Positions 18,680 through 26,610 of a DNA stretch of 36,686 nt are shown here, piece by piece (the stretch's first letter is position 1; each line of letters starts with the position of its first letter). This stretch comes from Bacteroidales bacterium (GTDB lineage Bacteria; Bacteroidota; Bacteroidia; Bacteroidales; FEN-979). The stretch covers positions 1 through 36,686 of the forward strand of contig JAQWBQ010000033.1 of the NCBI GenBank assembly GCA_028706295.1, written 5' to 3'. The notes below the pieces were generated by a model. It did no database searches, was not told the DNA's origin, and saw only the letters and a list, made by a program, of their open reading frames with translations. Position numbers and translations under genes: made by a program.

Positions 18680-20569
18680 CTATTTATCGTAAAAGAAAAC
18701 ATACGACTTCAACGGAGTGTAACCGTTGTTGGTAATCCCCGCGATCCGGGTACCATCGCTGTTCGGCGATATGATCCCCTTCTCCCCTCTTTGTCTGAAT
18801 GGCAGCTTTTTGATGATTGTAAAGTTTACTGCGTCATTTACATAAATATAGTCATCGTAATAATCGCCATTAACACCATAAAGAATGGCGCCATCGGGGC
18901 TGAATGTCACATAATTGACCCAGATGCCAAAATCCCATTCTCCCTGAACGTGGTTGATGTCTGCCGCATCATAGGAAAAAACCCGGTAACTGATCCGTGT
19001 GTTAAAGTTTGAAGTGGGAACGACGACCGTGGTACCGGCAGGGTTGGTGACAACCTGACTGGCACTGTATCCTACCTGTTTGGATTGTTGAAGAACCGGC
19101 TGCGCTGTCTCAATGGAGAACTTGTACAGGGTCACATAATTCCCGGAGGTTTTCTCGGTGAAAAGCATATGACTGGAATCGTGAACCGATAAATGATCGG
19201 CGTTGAATGAAGGCACACTCAACTCTTCCGGGCCGGCCGGCAAACTGATAACATGTAGTGTACCATCACTTGTCAGGACAAACAGCCTTTGATTCACATC
19301 GTCGGCCTCGAGGTCAGTAACTCCGACATTTCCGGAACAGGAGATCTGCGATAACTGAAAATTCACCGGGTCGTAAACCGTGATTTTGGGTTCAAATTTA
19401 TAACCGATGTACAATTTGTTGTTTCCAGGTGCAAAATCGCATGCAAGCGGACTGCTGAAGGGCAGCGTTACCTGCCCGGCGATTGAGGCGGTTACCGGAT
19501 TGAGCAACATCAGTTTCTTCGTATCGGTATTGAGGGCAAACATCAGATCGGGATCATTTCCGGATGCGATATCCGTAATCAAGCCATCAGTCTGAAATCC
19601 TTCAAGGATAGTCAGATTCAGAATTTCTGAAGTACCGGTGAGGCCCTGCCGGTCGGTTGCTTTTGCGACTAATTCGTACTGGCCGGGTACCATGTTTTTC
19701 CATGAGAATTCGAAAAATCCCGAGACAGGTTGCCCCGAAAAAGACTTGATAAGTATGTTATTGGCAAATACTTCGACTTTCTTTAGGTGATATTCGGGAT
19801 CGTCGGCATTGAGCATAAAGCGGACACTGTCCCATGGGGCATACCAGGAGTTATCGGAAGGAGAAAAAAACGAAATTGTCGGAGGCTGATTTTCATTTAC
19901 GGTAAGCGTAAAAGAGGAGGAGGTGATCTCATGCGCATGGTCATCCCGGGCGGTAGCCTGGATGACCCAGCTTCCTCTTACCGTGGGGTCCCAGGTGAAA
20001 TAACAGGTGTCGCTGTAACCTTCGCCAAACAAGGCAGAATTTAGAAAAAGTTTAGCATGGGAAATGTTCCCAAACGGCGATCCCGCGGTCACCCGGAATA
20101 CGATCGAATCGCCCTCCGACAGGTTATAATAGTGCTCCGGCGAATAGGTAACATTGATCCAGGGTTTTTCGGCCGGGAGTACATAAACGGTTGCGTGCAT
20201 AATGCTAGAATAATCTCCCCGGTCGTCAACGGCCATGACTGAAACAGGGTGTTGCCCCTCGGGGAGATTTTTCATTAAACAGGTGTAGGGCGGCTTCGTG
20301 ACCGAGGTGACAAGCTTGTTATCGAAGTAAAAAAAGACAGCTGTAATGCTGCCATCGTCATCATGGGCATCGGCTATTATGGTCAATGAGTCTGACTGGC
20401 TGATGGTTACGGTGCCGGTCGGGGAAATCAACATGACGGTAGGTTTCTTATTTTCTGCCAGGGGGTCGTCCTTCTTCTTACAGGCATGAAACAATGGAAG
20501 CAGGAGGATTGCGGTAGCGATCAGTACAAAAGAAACGCTCTTTTTACAGATCAAAGAAGTAGATAACAT
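18680..20569 (-). CDS. Ig-domain/beta-propeller lipoprotein, paralogue A
   Basis: A lipoprotein of about 629 residues. I start it at the ATG at 20569 because it gives a compact signal peptide (MLSTSLICKKSVSF onward) ending in lipobox LFHAC; an ATG at 20590 would add seven residues. Three consecutive Ig-like (cadherin/PKD-like) domains follow, each with a DDDGS- or DPEY-type turn (for example PTVMLISPTGTVTI and ADAHDDDGSI). The C-terminal half is a probable beta-propeller with repeated value/position motifs (LFVLTSDGTLHVISL, VTFSPDGAILYGV). The function is unknown; surface binding is an inference. Its first codons overlap the 3' end of the upstream paralogue, so the two are expected on one transcript. 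Confidence 0.82.
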   Translation of the reverse strand: MLSTSLICKKSVSFVLIATAILLLPLFHACKKKDDPLAENKKPTVMLISPTGTVTISQSDSLTIIADAHDDDGSITAVFFYFDNKLVTSVTKPPYTCLMKNLPEGQHPVSVMAVDDRGDYSSIMHATVYVLPAEKPWINVTYSPEHYYNLSEGDSIVFRVTAGSPFGNISHAKLFLNSALFGEGYSDTCYFTWDPTVRGSWVIQATARDDHAHEITSSSFTLTVNENQPPTISFFSPSDNSWYAPWDSVRFMLNADDPEYHLKKVEVFANNILIKSFSGQPVSGFFEFSWKNMVPGQYELVAKATDRQGLTGTSEILNLTILEGFQTDGLITDIASGNDPDLMFALNTDTKKLMLLNPVTASIAGQVTLPFSSPLACDFAPGNNKLYIGYKFEPKITVYDPVNFQLSQISCSGNVGVTDLEADDVNQRLFVLTSDGTLHVISLPAGPEELSVPSFNADHLSVHDSSHMLFTEKTSGNYVTLYKFSIETAQPVLQQSKQVGYSASQVVTNPAGTTVVVPTSNFNTRISYRVFSYDAADINHVQGEWDFGIWVNYVTFSPDGAILYGVNGDYYDDYIYVNDAVNFTIIKKLPFRQRGEKGIISPNSDGTRIAGITNNGYTPLKSYVFFYDK

Positions 20570-22403
20570 ATCTCTGGTTATACATTTCATCGTAAGAAAA
20601 CCCGGTCAGGTGTGTCGCCGAATGGTTGGGAATGATCAGCGAATGATGACCGCTTGCCAACGGAAAATCGATCAATTGTTCGGTTGAGAAGTTTGAAACA
20701 CTTTCCATATAGATCTTATCCTCATCACCATTGAGGCAGAAGAGATGCCGGCCGTCGTTACTGAATGCAGCAAAGGAAGGCCATGTTCCGACGTTCCATT
20801 TTCCTTTGATATTGTTCAGATCGGAGGCATCGAAAGCATACAGTTCATAGCCACCGCTCGGGTTATTACCTCCCCCGCAAGGCAAAACAACCGTAGTGCC
20901 CTGTCGATTGATGGTGATTTTCCGCTGATTTTCGCCTCCGTATTTCGTTTGTAATTGCTGTAAAACATCATTGGCAATGCTGTATTTTTTAATATTCGAG
21001 TAGTAATCTTGTGCAGTAAAAAGCCAGCGGTTTACCGGATCAAGGGCCATTGATTCCCCGTCGATTGTCAGTCCCGACTGAATTACGGTTCCGTCATCCT
21101 GGTTAATGATGAACAGCTTACTTCCCTTGGTCAGGACGTAAATACGGCGGTTAATATCGTCATTCACGACATCGAGCCCTTTTTCAGAGGCGGAATAGAC
21201 AATATCAGCCATTTGATGGGTTAACCGGTCGTATCGGGTAAGGATTCCCGAAAATTCATATACCATGAAGAGTGTGTGGTCCTGTTCCGAGTACCAGATG
21301 GCAATCGGGGCCGGATGGTTGAGTTCGATGGAATCCGTGATGAAATGACTCACGGGATCGAGCACCAACAGCCGTTTATTGGCCACGTCGGCAGCAAAAA
21401 CCGTGTGATCGTCTTCCGTGGCAGTGATATCGGAGATAACGCCATTACGCACCAGACCCGGACTTACGACCACATCGATGGCGTTAGACCAGCCGTATGC
21501 ACCCTGGGTATCGATGGCTTTGGCCTGGATCCGCCAGTTCCCGGAAGGGACCAAGGACCAGACATAATCGTAAAAACTGGTTCCTGAAACCGTTGCCAGA
21601 AGCTTGTTATTGATATAATATTCCACTTTCTGCATCCGGTACTCGGGATCTTCAGCATCACATTCAATGGAAATGGTACTTCCGGGAAAGAAATGGGTCT
21701 GCGAAGGGATGGGAATCAGCGAGATGGATATGACAGGCGGACGATTCTGCATAATCGAATATTCCAGGATTTTCGACATACCCTCATGGCCCTTTTCGTC
21801 AGCCGCAGAAGCATACACCTTATGGCTTCCCAGGGGAAGGTAGTTCCATGAAAAAGCGAAAGGTAGTGTTACCGAAGATCCCCTGAGGGTATCATCGATA
21901 TAAATAAAGGCTTTGCGGATATTTCCTTCGGTTGAAACAGCATTAATGGTGAAAAGGACAGTATCGCCGACCAGCAAGTTCTGGGGCCACGGTATAGCGG
22001 TCAGGTTTACAGAGACCTTCGGGTTGGAGATGACACTGACCGACAGACCGGCCGGTGTTGAGGCAGCCTCTTTATCATCGTAAGCAATAACACTAAGATT
22101 GTGGTAACCAAATCCGATGTTTTTCAATTTGTACCGGAACGGCGCCTCAGTTCCCGTAAATACTAGCTTGTTGTCGATATAAAATCTGAGAAATGAAATC
22201 GAACCGTCCGCATCCGTGGCTGAAACAGTCACAAGGATACTATCTTCTTTGTACATGGTGACCTGCTGAATGGGGTCAATGATCGTACAGACAGGTTTGC
22301 TGTTGAGCGCTTCACTCACCTTTTTACATGATGAGATAATAATAATCAGGGAGAGACCAGTAAAAATAATGATCCCGCCAATACCTGTTTTCAGGTGAAC
22401 CAT
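20544..22403 (-). CDS. Ig-domain/beta-propeller lipoprotein, paralogue B
   Basis: A 619-residue lipoprotein with signal peptide MVHLKTGIGGIIIF onward and lipobox IISSC followed by KK. Its architecture matches the downstream gene: three Ig-like domains (about residues 35-120, 125-215, 220-320) and a C-terminal propeller-like half with TVFAADVANKRLLVLDP, RRIYVLTKGSKLFII and FAAFSNDGRHLFCLNG. The two proteins align along their whole length by eye, including the ends (RYVIYFFDL here, SYVFFYDK there), so they are tandem duplicates that have diverged. It is the upstream gene of the pair and overlaps the next by 26 bases. The ligand is unknown. Confidence 0.82.
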   Translation of the reverse strand: MVHLKTGIGGIIIFTGLSLIIIISSCKKVSEALNSKPVCTIIDPIQQVTMYKEDSILVTVSATDADGSISFLRFYIDNKLVFTGTEAPFRYKLKNIGFGYHNLSVIAYDDKEAASTPAGLSVSVISNPKVSVNLTAIPWPQNLLVGDTVLFTINAVSTEGNIRKAFIYIDDTLRGSSVTLPFAFSWNYLPLGSHKVYASAADEKGHEGMSKILEYSIMQNRPPVISISLIPIPSQTHFFPGSTISIECDAEDPEYRMQKVEYYINNKLLATVSGTSFYDYVWSLVPSGNWRIQAKAIDTQGAYGWSNAIDVVVSPGLVRNGVISDITATEDDHTVFAADVANKRLLVLDPVSHFITDSIELNHPAPIAIWYSEQDHTLFMVYEFSGILTRYDRLTHQMADIVYSASEKGLDVVNDDINRRIYVLTKGSKLFIINQDDGTVIQSGLTIDGESMALDPVNRWLFTAQDYYSNIKKYSIANDVLQQLQTKYGGENQRKITINRQGTTVVLPCGGGNNPSGGYELYAFDASDLNNIKGKWNVGTWPSFAAFSNDGRHLFCLNGDEDKIYMESVSNFSTEQLIDFPLASGHHSLIIPNHSATHLTGFSYDEMYNQRYVIYFFDL

Positions 22404-22483
22404 ATCCCGGTATTATACTGTTTAACTAACATTACGGTGCGGAACGATTTCAGGTTGAATTCTCTGAAGAATATCCGGCAGAA

Positions 22484-23656
22484 TCAAATGTACGTTGTTT
22501 TCTGATGATATTGAACATTCTTTTCCCCGAGACCTTTTAACAGGTAATCGACACACCCGGGCTGTTGTCCGACAAACTCGGGAACTGAAATTCCCTTACG
22601 CGTATAGATCCCATCTGCAATCATCCGGACTGCCGTCGTCGCTGTATAACCTGTTGTACGTGCCATCGAATGGATTCCGGTCGGTTCATCATACCGGTCG
22701 ATCAGATCCCAGGAATAACGTATCCTCCTCCCCTCCTTCGTTCCTTCAACGACCACCTTCATGACCGTAATGTCGGCTTCGCCCTCGTTCAGTTTCCATT
22801 TCGGGAAGAGCAACCGGGCTGTCAGGTCCATCGGCCGGATCATGGCCCCCTTGATTTCGACCTCTTCCAGGCTGAAAAAACCGGTCTCCCGTAACATTCT
22901 CATTTTCTCAATATGTCCGGGGTACCGCAGGGTTTTTTCCTTCATATTCCGGCATTTCACGGTATGGGCCAGTGAACGGAGTCCGTCGGTATTAAAAGCC
23001 TCAAGCGTTCCGATTCCAGGGAAATCAAGCAATTCGGGATCGGAAAGGGCCGGTTTCACGACCATTTTTCCGTTCTCGATAAACCGGGCAGGCCGGGTAT
23101 ACTCCTCGATCACATCAACCGGTGAAAAAACTGCCTTGTATTCATAAGGCCATTCGCGGACCACAGGTAATCCGCCCACCATGTATAAAACCTCATCGGT
23201 TTCATCCAGCAGGGAGTGAGCGTACCCGATCAGCACATTGCACATCCCGGGTGCAACGCCCATATCCATAATGGCAGTGACTCCCTTACGCTTTGCCAGA
23301 TCGTCGAGCCCGAACGGATCTTCGATGAAAAAAGCGATGTCTACAGCATTTTTACCGGCTTCCAGGATGGCGTTCAGCGTCCGGAATCCCATAAAACCCG
23401 GGACTGCATTGACGGCCATATCGAAATCCGAGACCAGCTTTGTCACCTGGGCGGGATCGCTCAGGTCCTGCCGGATTGTCTGCAAGGGTTTTCCGGTCTG
23501 GAACCCCTTAACGGATAGGGATTTCCACCTTTGTTCAACCGCAAGAAGGTTAGCCGGATTGATGTCGGCTATTGCGACATCGAATTTTGAATCTTTTGCC
23601 AGATCCAGGGCCATGGGACCTCCGACGAGTCCGGCTCCGAGTACAATGATCTTCAT
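22484..23656 (-). CDS. Saccharopine dehydrogenase-like oxidoreductase
   Basis: A 390-residue NAD(P)-dependent enzyme of the saccharopine dehydrogenase/lysine 6-dehydrogenase superfamily. The Rossmann fold opens MKIIVLGAGLVGGPMALDLA with GxGxxG at residues 7-12. The catalytic domain shows DMGVAPGMCNVL, as in Lys6DH-like and saccharopine reductase-like members. Possible reactions include lysine delta-oxidation, saccharopine cleavage or carboxynorspermidine-type condensation; the sequence does not choose among them. No signal peptide is seen, so it is cytosolic. It starts 11 bases after the sulfatase-fold gene, which suggests co-transcription, though no shared pathway is obvious. Confidence 0.85.
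   Translation of the reverse strand: MKIIVLGAGLVGGPMALDLAKDSKFDVAIADINPANLLAVEQRWKSLSVKGFQTGKPLQTIRQDLSDPAQVTKLVSDFDMAVNAVPGFMGFRTLNAILEAGKNAVDIAFFIEDPFGLDDLAKRKGVTAIMDMGVAPGMCNVLIGYAHSLLDETDEVLYMVGGLPVVREWPYEYKAVFSPVDVIEEYTRPARFIENGKMVVKPALSDPELLDFPGIGTLEAFNTDGLRSLAHTVKCRNMKEKTLRYPGHIEKMRMLRETGFFSLEEVEIKGAMIRPMDLTARLLFPKWKLNEGEADITVMKVVVEGTKEGRRIRYSWDLIDRYDEPTGIHSMARTTGYTATTAVRMIADGIYTRKGISVPEFVGQQPGCVDYLLKGLGEKNVQYHQKTTYI
22485..22492 (-). promoter_or_regulatory. Putative -7 box for the lipoprotein pair
   Basis: The minus strand reads TACATTTG, an exact TAnnTTTG match, 82 bases before the ATG at 22403. It overlaps the last codons of the saccharopine-dehydrogenase-like gene, so the lipoprotein pair may have its own promoter. 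No -33 element is clear. Confidence 0.4.
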
Positions 23657-23667
23657 ATTAAGGGTCT

Positions 23668-26097
23668 TTAATAATATCCTGTAAGTGTCACAACTGCCCT
23701 GTTAAACCGTACTTTACACAAGGTCTTGTTCCAGATATAGGATTTCAACAGGCATTTTGAATCACGATGCAGATAGCTCACATCAATCCTATCGTGGATC
23801 CTCAGGGATTTCCACGATTGTGGCTCCTTGCTGGAACCCTGCTCCCTGCACGGGAGTTTGGTAGCATGCCAGAGAAGCTGCTTTCCATCGGGATTGCAGA
23901 GGTCGGTCACAACCAACGGCGCCTTGTCAGGGTCAGTTTCCGATGTTGCCAGCTCAAGGGTCATATCAAGCTCGATCATTTTGATATCTGGATCAACTTT
24001 TAGATCCTGATACAATTGGCGAAACTCTCCCAGGGTGTCGCCGGGATTAAACCTTACCGAATCCTGATTCTTGAGGAATAGTCCAGAAATCTTTTGCTGG
24101 AAAAACAACTCCTGCGGAATCAGCCGGTTCTGTTTGGTCACATAAGTATTTAAAATTTTAAAATCTGCCAGGTTCTTCATCATTTTTTGACAGATGACGG
24201 GAACGTTCGTATCCCGGTTCCAGAACTCGGGCCTGAGCCTGAACAACCGTTGCTGGTACAAAAAGTAATCTCCTTCAAGATATTCCAGTATCTCTTTGTT
24301 GTTAAGAATAAAAGGCACGGAATGGGTATTTCGGAAATTAACGGCTGTGTCGATACCCGTACCGATCCAGGCCGAATAAGGCCGGGTTTTCAGGTGGTAC
24401 CGCGAAGCCAGCAGGGAGAGAAAAGTGGGGGTAATATCGAGGTGTGAGGAGACAGACCTGAAAAATTCCGGTTTTTTCAGCATGGGTGAATAGATCAGGA
24501 GCGGGACGTTGTAATGCGCCATTCCTGAAAACCTGAACAGGTTCAGTTCAGGAAGTCCGTGATCGCCCGTAATGATGAAGATGGTATTTTGATAATCGCT
24601 TCGTTTGCGGTACCTGTTGAAGAATTTCCTGAGCGCATCGTCGGTATACAGAACGGTTGAAAAAATATTTCTGTATTTCACGAGGTCGCGGCGATTCCAG
24701 AAGTCGGGGGGAATATGACGCAAGCGTTCCTCAACGCGGGCGAGGTAATATTCGCTCCGGGGAGGGATGAATGGGCTGTGCAGCGAAAGGGTGAGGTAAA
24801 TGTCGAGCCTCGGCGACCGGTTGGCCGAATCTATAGCCTCAAGGGAGCGCGAAAAGAGATCTTCGTCGGAGTATCCCCAACTGTAGCCGTCGTTGATCAT
24901 GTTCTCCTTCTTATAGCGGGGCCCGAAATACTTCAGAATATAGTGTGTCCCCTGCCTTTTGATGAACTCCTCCATAAAGTTAAACGCCGGATCGCCCCCG
25001 TAATAAAACCCCGTGAAATAACCATTTTCGCGCAACAACTGGATCAGGGTAAGATGCGACGGCATCCGGGAGGCTTCGCCAATAAAGGTCGGATCGCCCG
25101 GGGGCAGAGAGCCGAACATGGCTGGTAAAACATTGAAGGTACGGTCGGAGGTTGCCAGAAAATTGTTCCAGAACAGGCTTTTCCCTGCAAGGGAATCCAG
25201 AAATGGGGTAAAACTGCCGTAAATCGGGTTATTCCCCATAAAACAGGGTGAGAGTGATTCAACGATGATGAATACCAGGTTGGGAGGTTCTTTCTGAAGA
25301 TTGAAAAACGGTCCGAGCACATCCCTTGTCTTCTCCGTGTGGAGAAAGGGATAGCCGGTACCTGTGTATTCGAATTCGGGATGGCTCTGCTGCCAGCTCA
25401 TCGCAGCAGCCTCCGTTTTCCGTAAGTCAGTGTCCGCTTTTGATTTAAATTTATACTTAAGGGTATGATCCAGAAACCAGTAACTTTTATTGAGGGTAAC
25501 ATGGTACTCAAAACGGTTGGTAAACCCGGATTCCTTCAGCTCAAACTTGTACCCCAACGGAATGGCGATCATCGCGACGACATAGAACAATACCACGATG
25601 AACGGGGGGATCTTAATTTTCACGGTCAGGGCGATGGTACAGGCCCAGAGTGCGACCATAACCAGCAGCGGGAACCAGGTACTGAAACTAATCCCGGCCG
25701 AACTTCGGACGATCAGGATCATTTCATTCCAGGAATAGGAAAAGATCACCTGGTCAAGGGGTACAAGTGTAATGATGAAATGCTGGAACAGCACCCATTC
25801 CGCCGCAACATAGATCAGAAAGGAGAGGGCAAGAAAGGTCAACCCGATCCATCTCCGCAGGTAGGCTAATATCAGAAAAGGTATTAGTAAAAGGAAACCC
25901 ACTATTAACCAGACCCATGCATCCTGCACGAATCCCTGAAGTTCGAGGATCTTTGCATGTGCCGGAAGAGTGTGTGCGGCGCCCAGGTAAAAGTACTGCA
26001 ATACTCTGCCTGACAGCAGAATGATCACGGCAAACAGGTTGAAACCGGCAAAATCCGACAGCAGGTGCGATATTTTAGATGCCTGATTTTTTCTCAT
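23668..26097 (-). CDS. LtaS-type membrane sulfatase-fold phosphotransferase
   Basis: An 809-residue inner-membrane enzyme with five predicted membrane segments in the first 185 residues and a periplasmic alkaline-phosphatase-fold domain. Metal and active-site residues can be placed by family comparison: Glu280 (IIVESLSP), nucleophile Thr320 (TSDRTFNVLPAMFGSLPP), His440 (LSLHSPF) and Asp512-His513 (ITGDHGLPE). Relatives include lipoteichoic acid synthase, OpgB phosphoglycerol transferase and lipid A phosphoethanolamine transferases. In a Gram-negative, transfer of a phosphoglycerol or phosphoethanolamine group to an envelope glycan or lipid is most likely. After the enzyme domain there is a C-terminal extension of about 200 residues, probably strand-rich, without a recognised family. 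Confidence 0.86.
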   Translation of the reverse strand: MRKNQASKISHLLSDFAGFNLFAVIILLSGRVLQYFYLGAAHTLPAHAKILELQGFVQDAWVWLIVGFLLLIPFLILAYLRRWIGLTFLALSFLIYVAAEWVLFQHFIITLVPLDQVIFSYSWNEMILIVRSSAGISFSTWFPLLVMVALWACTIALTVKIKIPPFIVVLFYVVAMIAIPLGYKFELKESGFTNRFEYHVTLNKSYWFLDHTLKYKFKSKADTDLRKTEAAAMSWQQSHPEFEYTGTGYPFLHTEKTRDVLGPFFNLQKEPPNLVFIIVESLSPCFMGNNPIYGSFTPFLDSLAGKSLFWNNFLATSDRTFNVLPAMFGSLPPGDPTFIGEASRMPSHLTLIQLLRENGYFTGFYYGGDPAFNFMEEFIKRQGTHYILKYFGPRYKKENMINDGYSWGYSDEDLFSRSLEAIDSANRSPRLDIYLTLSLHSPFIPPRSEYYLARVEERLRHIPPDFWNRRDLVKYRNIFSTVLYTDDALRKFFNRYRKRSDYQNTIFIITGDHGLPELNLFRFSGMAHYNVPLLIYSPMLKKPEFFRSVSSHLDITPTFLSLLASRYHLKTRPYSAWIGTGIDTAVNFRNTHSVPFILNNKEILEYLEGDYFLYQQRLFRLRPEFWNRDTNVPVICQKMMKNLADFKILNTYVTKQNRLIPQELFFQQKISGLFLKNQDSVRFNPGDTLGEFRQLYQDLKVDPDIKMIELDMTLELATSETDPDKAPLVVTDLCNPDGKQLLWHATKLPCREQGSSKEPQSWKSLRIHDRIDVSYLHRDSKCLLKSYIWNKTLCKVRFNRAVVTLTGYY

Positions 26098-26182
26098 CGA
26101 TGATCGACGTGGACTGCCTGCCTGGTCTCAGGGGATTCCGTAATCTTTACCCGATCCATTTGGCCGGATAAAGTTATAAATT

Positions 26183-26554
26183 TTACATCTTTCTTTGCAA
26201 ATATTCAGCCTTTTTAATCCGTTCGGACATTTCGACAGGCTCAATGTCCGAATCCGCAATTCCCGGAAACTGTGAGTAATTCTTTGAAAGGTCGCTGAGC
26301 CTGTCGAAGCGACCATTTACCAGTGCTCTTTTTTTCTTCCTACTCCATCCTTGTACTTGTTTTTCACGATAAAAAGCATCTTCTATTCTTTGAAATTCCT
26401 CAAAATAGACCAATTTTACAGGTAAATGTCTTTTTGTATAGTACGAACCTTCACCATTTTGGTGTTGGGCTATCCTATTTTCCAAATTGATTGTACTGCC
26501 TGTATAATAGGTGCAATTGGAACATTCCAGAATATACATATATCCTTTCATCAA
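26183..26554 (-). CDS. GIY-YIG nuclease with palindrome-encoded tail
   Basis: A small single-domain GIY-YIG protein of the UvrC/URI-like group common in Bacteroidota; 123 residues. The nuclease core is residues 4-80: YMYILEC (the GIY equivalent), YYTGS (the YIG equivalent), Arg27 in NLENRIAQH, Glu64 in DAFYREKQVQGWSRKKK, and Asn80. All expected catalytic residues are present. Typical homologues end soon after the RKKKxALVN helix. Here residues 82-123 are encoded largely by two DNA hairpins (26222-26252 and 26290-26314), giving RFDRLSD and DIEPVEMSE in the protein. The gene is 56 bases downstream of the GH16-like gene on the same strand. Its cellular role is unknown; see findings. Confidence 0.88.
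   Translation of the reverse strand: MMKGYMYILECSNCTYYTGSTINLENRIAQHQNGEGSYYTKRHLPVKLVYFEEFQRIEDAFYREKQVQGWSRKKKRALVNGRFDRLSDLSKNYSQFPGIADSDIEPVEMSERIKKAEYLQRKM
26222..26252. repeat. REP-like hairpin 1, 10-bp arms, core tcgacaggctc
   Basis: Arms ttcggacatt (26222-26231) and aatgtccgaa (26243-26252) are exact reverse complements around the 11-base loop tcgacaggctc (26232-26242). With the closing T-A pair the shared core is 13 bases. It lies inside the 3' coding end of the GIY-YIG gene. Confidence 0.9.
26290..26314. repeat. REP-like hairpin 2, 7-bp arms, same core inverted
   Basis: Arms ggtcgct (26290-26296) and agcgacc (26308-26314) are exact reverse complements. The loop gagcctgtcga (26297-26307) is the reverse complement of the loop of hairpin 1, so the element is in the opposite orientation. 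The closing T-A pair of the core is also conserved. The arms differ from those of hairpin 1 but pair perfectly. Confidence 0.9.
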
Positions 26555-26610
26555 TTAGTATTTGTTTTGGTTTCTTTTGGTTTGTGATTGTCTTCGGCAA
26601 ACTCAGCTGG

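Noticed and set aside
26128-26316. A minus-strand frame of 62 codons with an RTLSLSKCPNGL stretch
   Set aside because: It is a shadow frame over the GIY-YIG gene end. The recurring peptide comes from the hairpin core being read in another frame.
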